NCBI RefSeq assembly: GCF_029023725.1
Contig: NZ_CP119075.1
Coordinates: 4,769,501-4,833,500, forward strand
Direction of reading: 5' to 3'
Length of the DNA: 64,000 nt
Origin: Synoicihabitans lomoniglobus
GTDB lineage: Bacteria > Verrucomicrobiota > Verrucomicrobiia > Opitutales > Opitutaceae
The notes below the pieces were generated by a model. That model was not told the DNA's origin, made no database searches, and worked only from the letters and a program-made list of their open reading frames with translations. Made by a program: the position numbers and the translations under genes. Shown in pieces: positions 8,094 through 19,778 of this stretch; within the stretch, counting starts at the first letter, position 1; the number at the start of each line of letters is the position of its first letter.

Positions 8094-9914
8094 TCAGACG
8101 TTGCGGGGGACCAAACCGAGGTATTTTTCGACGTTGAATTTGCCGGCATGGCGGGCGCGAGCACCGACGACTTTGAGGCTCAGGCCGTCCGGTCCGACGG
8201 CGTAGTCGAAGCCCGCGTTGTTCATGGTGCGCCGATTGAAACAAATCACTCCGAGCGTGCCGTTGCAGGCTTCCTCCACCCACGCCATGATGAACACATC
8301 TTCGCGCAGCTTGGCATACCAGCCGGGGGAGCTCCACTGCATGCCACCGGAGCCGTCGGTGAGGAAGATCAACCAGGAGTAGGTGGTCGGCGTCGTATAC
8401 AAATGCATCGACGTCATGCCCGGGCTGCCCGGTTGGTAATTCCACGTGACGGCTTCGCCCACGAGTTCGTCGGTCCAGTGGTGACGCTGGTAAGTGGGTG
8501 GCGTGATGCCCTCCATTTCCAGCACGCCAAAATGAAAATGCGGCGTGGTCTCGTTGTTGCGAAACGGGGTGCCGGTTTCGCCGATGATGCAGGTGCTCAG
8601 GCCGTTCTTCAGGTCGAGTGCGACCATGGCGCATTGGCGCGGAAACGCCTCATCCAGCAGGTGGGCAAAGAAGTAGAGTTCGCCGTCCGGCTCATACATT
8701 TCATACCACGCCTCCCGCCAGTTCGCGTCGCCCTCATAGCGCCAACGCAGTTGAGTGCCGCTGGTGAAATCGTAGGCGATCACCGGTCCGCCGTTGTCCA
8801 TGCGCACGGTGAGTTGGCGGCCGACAAAGCGCATGATCTGGGGGCCCTTGTAACCGCTCATGCCGCGCGAGGTGCTGCCCTCGCCGTTGTTGAACGCCTT
8901 CGCGTGATGGAAAACTTGGTCGCGCACCTCAGCATCGGTCATGACCGGAAACGTATCGAGCGGGCGATACACCAATCGTTGCCCTCTGATCTCCGGACGC
9001 CCCCGGTCGCCCCACGCGATCTCCTCGCCGTTGTTGCCAAAAACCTCAAACGACGCGATCTGGCCGGTGACTTCGCCGGAGCCTCGATAGAGGTGGTATT
9101 CGAGGACGTCCTTTTCGTTAAACCCCAGACGCACGCCAACCTGGGCTACGTCGAAGAGGTCGACCACATGCAACGTGAAGATGCCCGACAACTCGGCCTC
9201 CACGCGGGAATAGACGAATTGATGCTCATTGATCATGATGTAGTCGGACGGACTGCACACGGTCATCTCCCCGCCGAAACGAGTCAGCTCGACGAAGTTG
9301 GACGAGAGGATGGAGCAGTAGAACTCCAAGGTCTCGATGCCCGTATCCTGCTTCCAGTAGAGCCCCTTCCCTTCCAGCCGATTGGTGATGTGGTGCCGCG
9401 CGGCCGGAGCTTCCGCATCTGTTTTTACATACCCATAATACACCTGCCGCTGAACCTCCCGATGTTTCTGACCATTGGGAAAATCGAAAGGCTCGAGCTC
9501 GCGCGCTGCACGCACGGCATTGGTCAACGCGACATAGCCGCTGAACCACACCTCGAAAACCGTCACAAGCTGGGTCTCGCGATCAATGATCAGATTGAAG
9601 CCTTTCTGCGTCCCCGGCACCAGATGCGACACCAGCACCAACTGCTTCAACGCCAGCGCCCCATAGTCGGCGCGGACTCCGGCCGCGCCATTTTCCGCCA
9701 CCGTGAGCTCGCGCCCGTCGTGAAACGTGTAGGACAGCGTGGGCCCGTCATCCGTGACGATGGTCAGCGTTTTCCCGGCTAAATCCTCGCTCGAAGTCGA
9801 TGCGCTGTTGGGGCCCTTCCGCGTATCGCGCAACGCCGCGTCAATCTGGGTTTGGGATAGCTCCGTATAGGCGATCCGGTGCATCTGCAGGGGCTGATAG
9901 TGGCGCGTGTTCAT
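8094..9914 (-). CDS. Tandemly duplicated MoaF-domain protein
   Basis: 606 residues, cytoplasmic (no signal). It appears to be two MoaF-like halves in one chain. Half 1 (about 45-300) opens with LAGKTLTIVTDDGPTLSYTF and has the second barrel around LEFYCSILSSNFVELTRFGG and DYIMINEHQFVYSRVEAELS. Half 2 (about 360-606) opens with FVGRQLTVRMDNGGPVIAYD, with its second barrel around TSMHLYTTPTTYSWLIFLTD, DVFIMAWVEEACNGTLGVI and MNNAGFDYAVG. MoaF is a calycin/lipocalin-like family named from a molybdenum-linked operon but without a firmly established reaction; usual members are about half this length. It forms an operon with the Tat-exported NTF2-like protein downstream. Family is likely; the duplication is read by eye; substrate unknown. 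Confidence 0.7.
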   Translation of the reverse strand: MNTRHYQPLQMHRIAYTELSQTQIDAALRDTRKGPNSASTSSEDLAGKTLTIVTDDGPTLSYTFHDGRELTVAENGAAGVRADYGALALKQLVLVSHLVPGTQKGFNLIIDRETQLVTVFEVWFSGYVALTNAVRAARELEPFDFPNGQKHREVQRQVYYGYVKTDAEAPAARHHITNRLEGKGLYWKQDTGIETLEFYCSILSSNFVELTRFGGEMTVCSPSDYIMINEHQFVYSRVEAELSGIFTLHVVDLFDVAQVGVRLGFNEKDVLEYHLYRGSGEVTGQIASFEVFGNNGEEIAWGDRGRPEIRGQRLVYRPLDTFPVMTDAEVRDQVFHHAKAFNNGEGSTSRGMSGYKGPQIMRFVGRQLTVRMDNGGPVIAYDFTSGTQLRWRYEGDANWREAWYEMYEPDGELYFFAHLLDEAFPRQCAMVALDLKNGLSTCIIGETGTPFRNNETTPHFHFGVLEMEGITPPTYQRHHWTDELVGEAVTWNYQPGSPGMTSMHLYTTPTTYSWLIFLTDGSGGMQWSSPGWYAKLREDVFIMAWVEEACNGTLGVICFNRRTMNNAGFDYAVGPDGLSLKVVGARARHAGKFNVEKYLGLVPRNV

Positions 9915-10072
9915 GGGGTAGGCGGCAACGGGGCGAACGCATTCGCCGGTTGCGGCGAGTCGAATTGATTCGGCTCAATGTTTACTGATTTTGAAAGCGT
10001 TGAATCGCCCCAACTCCTACTATTGACGAATAACTGTAGCACTCGGTCGCCCTCTCTCCTAGCACTCCGGCT

Positions 10073-10423
10073 TCAGTCCCACTGCTTCAAGCTAAACGCC
10101 AAGTAGTTGTCCAACTCTCGCAGACTGCTAAACTGCGTTTTGTTGCGCTCGATCCGGGCGAGCACGGTTTCCATCGCAGCCACCAGTTTCAAGTAGTCCG
10201 CCCGGCGCGCGGCATTTGTCAGCGGACTGCCGTCCTTGGCCGCCGCCAAGGTGCGTTGCGGATAGTGCGCTTTGTAACCGGCGTAGTCGTCGCGAAAGTC
10301 CACCAGCGCAGCCGTGATCAACCCGCCCGTCTGCGCTCGCGCCATGCGATCGCGGGTAATCAACAGCACGGCCACGGCCGCCGCCGGAATCCGGTCATCG
10401 TTGGATTTGATTTTCAGAGCCAT
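10073..10423 (-). CDS. Small hypothetical protein
   Basis: 116 residues starting MALKIKSNDDRIPAAAVAVL. It is predicted to be mostly helical: an Arg/Ala-rich segment (ITRDRMARAQTGGLITAALV), a Tyr-rich turn (DDYAGYKAHYPQ), then a helix pair (ARRADYLKLVAAMETVLARI and SSLRELDNYLAFSLKQ). No signal peptide, membrane segment or known motif. It stands alone between the MoaF gene and a divergent secreted protein, so context gives no hint. Composition is consistent with a real gene but not decisive. Confidence 0.45.
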   Translation of the reverse strand: MALKIKSNDDRIPAAAVAVLLITRDRMARAQTGGLITAALVDFRDDYAGYKAHYPQRTLAAAKDGSPLTNAARRADYLKLVAAMETVLARIERNKTQFSSLRELDNYLAFSLKQWD

Positions 10424-10635
10424 GGGCGTGCGTTTAATCGGGTTTGAGTTGAATCGAGCAACCCTCGATTCGATATCGCGGATAACGCCCCAGAGCGATC
10501 TTCAGTTTTTCGGTCGTAAAGGATGAAGCCTCAAGCGCGCCACCACCTGTTCCGCAACCGACCTCTGGTCATTATTTTTTGCGTTCCGCTTCATCCTCTC
10601 CCACCGTCTTTCGATCGCGAAAAAGGCGACCCTTG

Positions 10636-12054
10636 ATGAATACCCCTCCCTCCCCCCGATCGACCTGCTGCTGGTGCAATTGGCAGGCCACTTTTTTCTT
10701 TGTAGCTATGGCTATGACCGGACACGGCTGGGCCCAAGATGACAGCCCGTTGATCGGCTCACCATGGTTGGATCAGGCCAACGACTACCCCGCCGAGGGA
10801 TTTAGCGTCCAACAACATTTCGGAACACGCCTGCTGTGGCAGGAGTTTATTCCAACCGCGGATTTCGTGTCGAGAGTGGATCTAAACATCGCAGACGTCA
10901 GGGTGTGGCCCGCACTGACGGGGAACGTGGTCTTTACCTTGGAAAATAGCGACGGGGTGGAACTGAATAGTGTCACTATTCCCGTCGAACAGATCACGCC
11001 GGGATCATGGTTTTCGGTGCCCGTGCAAAGCGCAGTCACACCGGGTTCAGTTTACCGGCTCGTGATCAATCAAGGAGAAGTCCTGCCGTCCGTTCGGCAT
11101 TTCAATATGATCAAGGCTACTACGGGCAGTGCGGACCCTTACCCAGGTGGGGAAACCTACTGGATGGGCACCGAAGCCGATCTACAGTTTCGCGTCTTTG
11201 GCCGCAGCCAAGCCAGCAAAGCCCACCGCCGCCAATTGGACAACGTCTCGGTTCGCCGCCTGCTATCGAGTGACTCCCGCATGATAACGGGATTCGTGAT
11301 CGAGGGTCCCGGTCCCCGGCAGGTGATGATTCGAGGGATCGGTCCGAGTCTCCGGGAGTTCGGAGTGAACAACACGATGGACGATCCGGTTCTCACGGTA
11401 TTCGACTCGTCCAATGAAATGGTCGCCCAGAACGACGATCATCCCAACTCCGATCTTCAAAACGAAATTCAGGCCGCGGTCGGGGCGTTCAGACTTACGG
11501 CCACTCAAGACGCTGCCATCGTCGCGACCCTCTCTCCCGGTGCTTACACGGCGCACCTTCGTTCGTCGGATGATTCGGGCGGCGACGCGTTAATCGAAGT
11601 CTATGATGCCACTGGTCTCACCGAAAATGGACCGACGGAAGACTTCGCGTCACGTCCGGTAAATCTATCCACCCGAAATCTGCTCGCCGCCAACGAGAAG
11701 CTGATCGTCGGCTTCGTCATCGGTTCCGACCGTTCGCGGCTGGTCATCGTTCGAGCCATCTCCCCCTCGCTGGCCGAATTCGGCGTTAGCCCCACCTTTG
11801 CCGAACCACGCTTTACGGTATTTGACGCTGCCGGCAACGTCGTCGCGGAGAACTATCGGTTTTGGGACAGAAACCCCGAACTCGTCGAAGCGATGCGCCG
11901 CGCCGGCGCATTCACTCCCACATCCGATAAAGAGGCTATGGTTTTACTGCCCTTGGCTCCGGGCGCTTACACCGTGCATGTCGAATCTTCCGATGGTTCC
12001 GCCGGTGAAGTATTGACGGAAATCTACGACGCCACCGACCTCAAATTTGACTGA
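10636..12054 (+). CDS. Secreted protein with two Opitutaceae-type repeat modules
   Basis: 472 residues from ATG 10636, chosen because it begins a signal peptide (Cys/Trp-rich start, then FFFVAMAMTGHGWAQ ending in an AQ cleavage site). Residues about 20-195 form a beta-rich domain (DFVSRVDLNIADVRVWP, VVFTLENSDGVELNSV) resembling lectin-like or carbohydrate-binding sandwiches. Two copies of a roughly 130-residue module follow: copy 1 from NVSVRRLLSSDSRMITGFVI through MIRGIGPSLREFGV to ALIEVYDATGL; copy 2 from VNLSTRNLLAANEKLIVGFV through IVRAISPSLAEFGV to VLTEIYDATDL. This module recurs in many exported proteins of Opitutaceae; its role (adhesion or ligand binding) is not established. Confidence 0.75.
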   Translation: MNTPPSPRSTCCWCNWQATFFFVAMAMTGHGWAQDDSPLIGSPWLDQANDYPAEGFSVQQHFGTRLLWQEFIPTADFVSRVDLNIADVRVWPALTGNVVFTLENSDGVELNSVTIPVEQITPGSWFSVPVQSAVTPGSVYRLVINQGEVLPSVRHFNMIKATTGSADPYPGGETYWMGTEADLQFRVFGRSQASKAHRRQLDNVSVRRLLSSDSRMITGFVIEGPGPRQVMIRGIGPSLREFGVNNTMDDPVLTVFDSSNEMVAQNDDHPNSDLQNEIQAAVGAFRLTATQDAAIVATLSPGAYTAHLRSSDDSGGDALIEVYDATGLTENGPTEDFASRPVNLSTRNLLAANEKLIVGFVIGSDRSRLVIVRAISPSLAEFGVSPTFAEPRFTVFDAAGNVVAENYRFWDRNPELVEAMRRAGAFTPTSDKEAMVLLPLAPGAYTVHVESSDGSAGEVLTEIYDATDLKFD

Positions 12055-12155
12055 TGTTCGGACCGGCCAAGCACGGCGATCGCATTCACCTTCGCGCGCA
12101 AGCGAGAGTAATTCCCATGCCCGGTTCCGCGCTCGATTCGTCGGCAGCCCGCATT

Positions 12156-12848
12156 TCAGATTTCACGATCATTCCCGCCCCTCGTCCTTGACCTGGTGAC
12201 GAGGGCACCAATCAGGACGAGGCTCCAGACTGCGGCGATGGCGATGGTGAAAATCTGGTAGTATTCCGGATCCGAAAGATTCGGGGTGAAGTATTTGAGC
12301 GCGGTGCCCGTGCCGTTGGTGCTCGCAAGGAGCACGAACGCCATGAGAACACTGCCACTGTTTTTAAACACCCACGTGTGGAGAAAACGAACTCCGGTCA
12401 CGAAAGCGAAATGGAGCAGGATGGTGATAAGGGAAATCGGCATGCCGCTGATACTGGTTCCCGAACCCGCCCAAAACAGGGGCGTGTGCCAAAAGGTCCA
12501 AACCGTCCCCACCATGATACTCGTGGTAAAAACGCCACGCGTCTCAAGCAGGTGCGCGACGCCGAATCCGCGCCAGCCCAGTTCCTCCGCCAGCGGCCCA
12601 AAAACAATCGCGGTCAGGAAGAAGACCGGCAGCAGGACGACCACCAGATAGTTGATGTAATCCGTCTGCCCCCCGGTGAGAAAAAAGACCGCAATTCCGA
12701 CGGCGTAGACCATGGGAACGGTGAAGAGTGCCGCCATCCACCATTTGCCGCCGGTTCTCCCGATCAAGAATTTGCGAAGCAGAGCCTTAACGACAAAGGA
12801 CCCTCCATTGATTGCAGTAATCGTGATTGCAGAAACATTCGGGCCCAC
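12156..12848 (-). pseudogene. 5'-truncated CPBP (CAAX protease-like) membrane endopeptidase gene
   Basis: The frame encodes up to 230 residues of an intramembrane glutamic endopeptidase of the CPBP/ABI family. The diagnostic motif EELGWRGFG (about residues 88-96) and the second motif WTFWHTPLF (about 117-125) lie in membrane segments, and TM helices continue to the C-terminus. The frame opens with GTG (GPNVSAITIT...), which corresponds to the second or third membrane helix of relatives. An in-frame TAG four codons upstream rules out an extension, so about 45-60 N-terminal residues are missing. The catalytic core is intact, so a shortened functional protein is possible. It abuts another broken gene, which favours decay. 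Relatives are often tied to bacteriocin or prenyl-protein processing. Confidence 0.6.
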
Positions 12849-12936
12849 TCGACCGCCCTAAGCCCCACGCCCCCCACCCGAATCACGATCGAGAGCGGGG
12901 TTGCCCGATGAAACGGAACCGGTCCTATCGGCCCGG

Positions 12937-13590
12937 ATGAAACGACGCGACTTTGTCCAAACTCTGGGCGTGGCCAGTGCGGCCGCATTGACCGGCCACC
13001 GCTTGAGTGCGTTGACACCAGCGACCGCCACGCCGCCGTTCACGATCTCGCTTTCACAGTGTGCCTTTCATCGCGCCATCTTCGGCGACGCCCGGGATGA
13101 CTACGCCCACTTCACCGGGACTCTACACACCTCCCCGGACAATGTCTGGCGTGGCGACATGGACCCACGCGACATCGTTTGGCGTGCGCGCGAGCTGGGC
13201 GTGGGGGTCGTCGCTTGGTGAACATCCTTTGGCTGGGTCGCGGCCAAGATCGACCTTGGTTGAACGCGTTCAAATCAAAGGCTCGCGACGCCAACGTGAC
13301 CTTCGGTGTTTTGATGTGCGATGAGCTCCCCCACATCGCCGCCGCACACCAAGCCGAGCGGGTAAAGAGCATCGCAGCCCACACCCGTTGGATGGAAACG
13401 ACGGCGGAACTGGGTTGCCCCTTTCTACGCGTCAACCCCTACGGCGAAGGCACCTACTTGGAGCAATGCCAACGCGGCGCAGAGACGCTGCATACCCTGG
13501 CCGAACTCTCGGCGGACTACGGTCTGGAGATCCTGGTCGAGAACCCCACCGAGAAAGCCCTCGTCGCAGTCCATATGGTCTACCAGTCCG
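12937..13590 (+). pseudogene. Frameshifted, 3'-truncated TIM-barrel sugar isomerase/epimerase gene
   Basis: The first frame (12937-13221) starts MKRRDFVQTLGVASAAAL, a twin-arginine signal, and runs to ARELGVGVVAW then TGA. The next base phase continues the homologous chain directly: LVNILWLGRGQDRPWLNAFK, VTFGVLMCDELPHIAAAHQA, AELGCPFLRVNPYGEG, LAELSADYGLEILVENPT. One missing A around 13213 would restore GVGVVDLVNILW, so a single-base deletion explains the shift. The frame then loses family resemblance near 13560-13590 and runs into the convergent aminopeptidase, so about half of the expected barrel is gone. Family: xylose-isomerase-like TIM barrel, Tat-exported, as in many Verrucomicrobia. 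Not expected to be functional. Confidence 0.7.
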
Positions 13591-13607
13591 ACGACGATCG
13601 CCCCCCC

Positions 13608-14810
13608 TCACACCTGAAACTCGCCGTCGCGGTAGATGACTTTCGTCGTGCCGTCGGTGAGGTGGGCGGTGACGGTGCGGTTACTGGTCGCGACGATGTC
13701 GGTGTGCACGACGGAGTTGTTGTAGCCCATCTCGGCCCATTGCGCTTCGGTCACGGTGGCGGGGTCACCGGTGAACGAGTCGCGGTAGGCGGAACCCACG
13801 GCGAGGTGGGTGTTGCCCCACTGGCCCCCGACATTCTCGTCGTAGAGGGTCTCACCCATGAACTTCGTGATGCGGGAGAAACGGCGGTCGGTGAGCGAAA
13901 ACTCTCCGATCTTGTCGGCGTTTTCGACCGCGATCATTTCACGGAGCAGTGCCTCGCCTTTGGTGGCAGTAGCTTTGGTCACGACGCCGTCCTCAAATTC
14001 CAAATACGCACCTTCGATGAGCGAGCCGTAGCGGTAGAGCGGCTCGGTGAACTGGATGCGTCCCGTGGTGCCGCGCCAATCGGGTGAGATGAACAGCTCG
14101 AAGCTGGGGATGTTGCGGCCGGAGCCGCCGAGCCATTTGCGATCGGGACCGAGCTTGATCCAAATATCGGTATCGGCCGCCTCGACGTGGAGGCGGTCGA
14201 TGGGCAGCGCATCGAGTTTGTCGCGCACGGCGTAGAGCTGCTCGTAGACAGCCTTCCACTTGTCCGCCGGGGAGTCCTCGGTGAGGTAGCAGGCGTCGAT
14301 AATCTGCGCCCAGTAATCTTCGAGCGACATGCCCACTTCGTCGGCCATGGCCTGGGTGCCATACATTGCGAGCGTCCACGTGTAGTCACCGGCGCTTTCC
14401 TTGGCGCGGCGCCATTCCATGTAGGGCTTCAGGGCCTTTTGCACCGCCATGATCTTGGCCGTTGGAATGCCGGTGAGCTCCTGCTTGTCGGTCTCGGCCA
14501 GGATGGCGACGGTGTGGTCGATCTGGTCGACCGTGCCGCGATGGAAGGATTCGGCAAAAAAGGACAACTGGTCGTCACTGGCCAATTCGTAGAACTCGCG
14601 CGCGATGCCATCGGGCGTAAAGAACACGAGCGGATGCGCCCCGGCCTTGAGCACGGCGCGGCGCAGCGCGACGAGCAGCGGTTTGGCCACCTCGGGCACG
14701 CGCAATTGCACGACTTCGCCGGGTTTGACGCCCTCCCCGCTGTTAAGCGCGAAGTTGATCAAAACATCGGCATATTTATCGAGCAGGGCTTCCGAGGGTT
14801 GGTATGACAT
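13608..14810 (-). CDS. M29-family metallo-aminopeptidase
   Basis: 400 residues, cytoplasmic, matching thermophilic aminopeptidase T/AmpS in length and layout. The N-terminal domain begins KYADVLINFALNSGEGVKPG and has the family's LVFFTPDG and FELFISPDW stretches. The C-terminal metal-binding domain has ligands in LIEGAYLEFEDGVVTKATA, the GEF/ETLYDENVGG region, HLAVGSAY and NNSVVHTDIVA; the Glu, His and Asp residues in these segments correspond to the dinuclear metal site. It removes N-terminal residues from peptides. The 3' end is convergent with the isomerase pseudogene; the start (ATG 14808-14810) is 118 bases from the divergent small gene. Confidence 0.88.
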   Translation of the reverse strand: MSYQPSEALLDKYADVLINFALNSGEGVKPGEVVQLRVPEVAKPLLVALRRAVLKAGAHPLVFFTPDGIAREFYELASDDQLSFFAESFHRGTVDQIDHTVAILAETDKQELTGIPTAKIMAVQKALKPYMEWRRAKESAGDYTWTLAMYGTQAMADEVGMSLEDYWAQIIDACYLTEDSPADKWKAVYEQLYAVRDKLDALPIDRLHVEAADTDIWIKLGPDRKWLGGSGRNIPSFELFISPDWRGTTGRIQFTEPLYRYGSLIEGAYLEFEDGVVTKATATKGEALLREMIAVENADKIGEFSLTDRRFSRITKFMGETLYDENVGGQWGNTHLAVGSAYRDSFTGDPATVTEAQWAEMGYNNSVVHTDIVATSNRTVTAHLTDGTTKVIYRDGEFQV

Positions 14811-14928
14811 GCGTCGAACGTTGCGACCGCGTCATGAAGCGCAAGAGATGAGGCACGAGATTTGGGGCGGCGCGCTTCGCTTGCTTTGCGCGAGCGGTTG
14901 CGCGTCTCATATCCCTTCGCTCTCCGCC

Positions 14929-15066
14929 ATGAAACGTGTCCCCAAAGAAATCCTCGTGCTCATCGCCATCTTCCTGGCGGGTATGAGCTATGTGCTGTGG
15001 TATGTGCACGACGCGAAAGCGAAACAGCGGCGGGAGGCGGAGGCAGTCGAACAAGGGCGGCCGTGA
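14929..15066 (+). CDS. Small single-pass membrane protein (45 aa)
   Basis: MKRVPKEILVLIAIFLAGMS opens a 45-residue peptide with one hydrophobic helix (about residues 8-26, ending VLWYV) and a highly charged tail (HDAKAKQRREAEAVEQGRP). Positive residues before the helix and charges after it suit a small inner-membrane protein. It is too short for homology recognition, and there is no strong ribosome binding site. It sits between the divergent aminopeptidase and the ABC exporter. It could be genuine or chance. Confidence 0.4.
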   Translation: MKRVPKEILVLIAIFLAGMSYVLWYVHDAKAKQRREAEAVEQGRP

Positions 15067-15246
15067 GGCTGAAGCAGACCAGCGTCGAGCAACTGCCTCA
15101 CCACCGCGCGCCTGATGAAACCATTGGGCATAACGCCCAACCCACATCCGGATACTTGCCCGCCTTTCACGTGGGTCGGACTTTATGCCTGGTCGCACCT
15201 GGATGTTGCGGGAGCCTGCTGAACTGGTCCGTTCGGTAGGGACGAT

Positions 15247-15262
15247 TGTGATCCGATTCACA
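15247..15262. promoter_or_regulatory. CRP-like site TGTGA-N6-TCACA
   Basis: TGTGATCCGATTCACA is a perfect 5-bp inverted repeat with the 6-base spacing of the CRP/FNR-superfamily consensus. It lies 64 bases upstream of the ABC exporter start. No CRP gene is in the window, so only the sequence match supports the call. Confidence 0.45.
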
Positions 15263-15326
15263 GCCGCGCGGGGTTGCGATCCCGCGGTCGATCCATCCTG
15301 TTTCGATTTCTCTCCCGCCCACCATC

Positions 15327-17183
15327 ATGGCCCGTCCCTCCGCAAACCAGACCGACAACGCCCGCGAACGGCTCCCGAAAGCCGACCTCGATCGGGATGG
15401 TCTGCGCGAAACGTGGTCACTCGCGACCTATGTGCGGCCTTACCGGGGCCGGTTTTTTTTCGGGCTGGGAGCGCTTTTCAGCAGTGCCTTGCTCGGCCTG
15501 TTGTTTCCATTGCTGGCCGGCGGCCTCATCGATGCCGCCATGCATGGCGGCCGGGCCACGCTGCCGTTCGTCGGGTCGCTCACGCTCAATCAGATCGCGC
15601 TCACGCTCGCGGTTTCCATTTTGCTGCAAGCGACCGGTTCGTTCAACAGTGCGTTGTCGTTTCATCGCGTCGGTCAAAGCGCCTTGGCCGATCTCCGCGC
15701 CGCCGCCTATGGCCGCCTGTTGGCACTCCCGATGACGTTCTTCGGCCAACGTCGGGTGGGAGAACTGGCCAGCCGCGTCTCGACGGACATCGCGCAGATC
15801 GAGGGCGCGCTCATTGATTCGCTGCCGCAACTATGCCGCCAGGCCGTTTTTCTCAGCGGGGGGCTCGTGCTGATCGCGGTCACGTCGTTGCCGCTCACGG
15901 CGGTGATGCTGGGCACCTTGCCACTGTTGATCGCCGCCGCCGTTTTCTTCGGCCGCCGCCTGCGCCGTTTTTCCCGCGATACGCAGGACCGCCTCGCCGA
16001 CAGCCAGACCATTGTCGAGGAGACCCTGCAAGCGATTGCCAGCGTCAAGTCGTTCGCCAACGAGGCGTTTGAGCTCAATCGCTACGCCAAGGCCAATGGT
16101 GCAACCTTGGCGGCCGCGCTGCGGGCGGCACGGTGGCGGGCGGTGTTCGTCGCCTTCTTCATCGCGGCCCTCTTCGGCGGAATTCTCATCGTGCTCTGGT
16201 ATGGCGCTCTGCAGCTGCAGGCGGGTGCGCTCACCGGCGGCGAGCTCACGCGTTTCGTGCTCTACACCACCTTCGTGGGCGGGGCGATGGCGCAGTCGGC
16301 GGAGTTGTTCAGCCAGATCCAGAAAACCGTCGGCGCCACGCAGCGCGTCCGCGAGATCCTCCGCGAACCCGTCGAGGACGAAGCCGCCATCCAGACCAAC
16401 GACCCTTCTGCCGCTCCCGTCGAACGACTGCGGGGGGAGGTGACGTTTGAACGAGTGAGCTTCCATTATCCGGCACGCCCCGATGCGCCAGTGCTGCACG
16501 ACGTCAACTTGGCGGCTCGTCCGGGCGAACGCATCGCGCTGGTCGGTCCCAGCGGCGCGGGCAAGTCCACCCTTACCGCCCTTTTGCTGCGCTTTTACGA
16601 TCCCGAAACCGGCACGCTGTTAATCGATGGACGCGATGCCCGCACCTACCCGTTGCAGGCGTTGCGCAACCAGATGGCCCTCGTGCCTCAGGACGTGCTG
16701 CTGTTCGGCGGTTCGATCATGGAAAACATCGCGTATGGCCGCCCCGGGGCCGATGCCACGGCCGTCGAGGCCGCCGCGCGCCAGGCGAATGCCCACGAGT
16801 TCATCGCCGCCTTTCCCGAAGGCTACGCCACGCTGGTCGGCGACCGTGGTATCAAGCTGTCCGGCGGCCAACGCCAACGCATTGCCATCGCGCGGGCGCT
16901 GCTTAAGGACCCCGCCATTCTCATCCTCGATGAAGCCACCAGCTCCCTCGACAGCGAAAGCGAACGGCTGGTCCAGGACGCCCTCGACCACCTCATGCAA
17001 GGCCGCACGACCTTTGTGGTGGCGCATCGCCTGGCCACCATCCGCGACGTCGATCGCATTGCCGTGATCGATGGCGGTCGCGTTGTCGAAACCGGCACGC
17101 ACGATGAGCTCTCGGTCCGCCCGGAAGGGCTCTACCGCCGCCTGAGCGCGCTGCAGTTCGGCGACACCAAAGTCGTCGAATAG
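15327..17183 (+). CDS. ABC exporter (MsbA/LmrA-type, fused membrane and ATPase domains)
   Basis: 618 residues. The membrane domain (about 25-320) has six hydrophobic segments, including FFGLGALFSSALLGLLFPLL and VFVAFFIAALFGGILIVLWY, and the coupling-helix region LPMTFFGQRRVGELASRVSTD typical of type-1 exporters. The ATPase domain (about 370-618) has Walker A GPSGAGKST, Q-loop LVPQDVLLF, signature LSGGQRQRIAIARAL, Walker B AILILDEATSSLD and H-loop VVAHRLATI. As a half-transporter it should work as a homodimer, exporting a lipid, peptide or drug; the substrate cannot be told. It is monocistronic, with a CRP-like palindrome upstream and a repeat hairpin 32 bases after the stop. Confidence 0.88.
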   Translation: MARPSANQTDNARERLPKADLDRDGLRETWSLATYVRPYRGRFFFGLGALFSSALLGLLFPLLAGGLIDAAMHGGRATLPFVGSLTLNQIALTLAVSILLQATGSFNSALSFHRVGQSALADLRAAAYGRLLALPMTFFGQRRVGELASRVSTDIAQIEGALIDSLPQLCRQAVFLSGGLVLIAVTSLPLTAVMLGTLPLLIAAAVFFGRRLRRFSRDTQDRLADSQTIVEETLQAIASVKSFANEAFELNRYAKANGATLAAALRAARWRAVFVAFFIAALFGGILIVLWYGALQLQAGALTGGELTRFVLYTTFVGGAMAQSAELFSQIQKTVGATQRVREILREPVEDEAAIQTNDPSAAPVERLRGEVTFERVSFHYPARPDAPVLHDVNLAARPGERIALVGPSGAGKSTLTALLLRFYDPETGTLLIDGRDARTYPLQALRNQMALVPQDVLLFGGSIMENIAYGRPGADATAVEAAARQANAHEFIAAFPEGYATLVGDRGIKLSGGQRQRIAIARALLKDPAILILDEATSSLDSESERLVQDALDHLMQGRTTFVVAHRLATIRDVDRIAVIDGGRVVETGTHDELSVRPEGLYRRLSALQFGDTKVVE

Positions 17184-17215
17184 AGCCGATCCGAGGGAGT
17201 GAATTGGCAGGTAAT

Positions 17216-17240
17216 GTAGGGCGTTCGCTTGCGAATGCCG
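17216..17240 (+). repeat. Short hairpin repeat, family 2 (GGCGTTCGC-TT-GCGAATGCC)
   Basis: Nine-base-pair stem (one G-T pair) with a two-base TT centre. The same stem sequence recurs at 63475-63494 with TC at the centre; related copies lie at 60171-60195 and 61253-61276. All four sit just downstream of a gene end. Confidence 0.55.
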
Positions 17241-17277
17241 TAGCGGAGGGCCGGTGACGTCCTCGATCACCGGATAC

Positions 17278-17314
17278 AAAAAAACGCCCCACTGCGATCG
17301 ATCGCAGTGGGGCG
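17278..17314 (-). terminator. Rho-independent terminator of katG
   Basis: A perfect 30-base palindrome (17285-17314; arm CGCCCCACTGCGAT) is followed on the minus strand by seven T (17278-17284). It lies 25 bases past the katG stop and is correctly oriented for leftward transcription. Confidence 0.9.
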
Positions 17315-17339
17315 CTGGCAGCTGTTTAAACGGATGCGA

Positions 17340-19640
<2,301 letters not shown>

Positions 19641-19778
19641 TTAAAGGCTGTGATACGGGGATTTTGTTACGCCCCGGCAAAAAGTGAGGGACGACGGTGC
19701 GACGGGTCGCGCGGCGGGACAAGACGAGACGGCGTCAAACGGGCGCGGAGCATAACACGAAAATAGCCATCGATGGAA

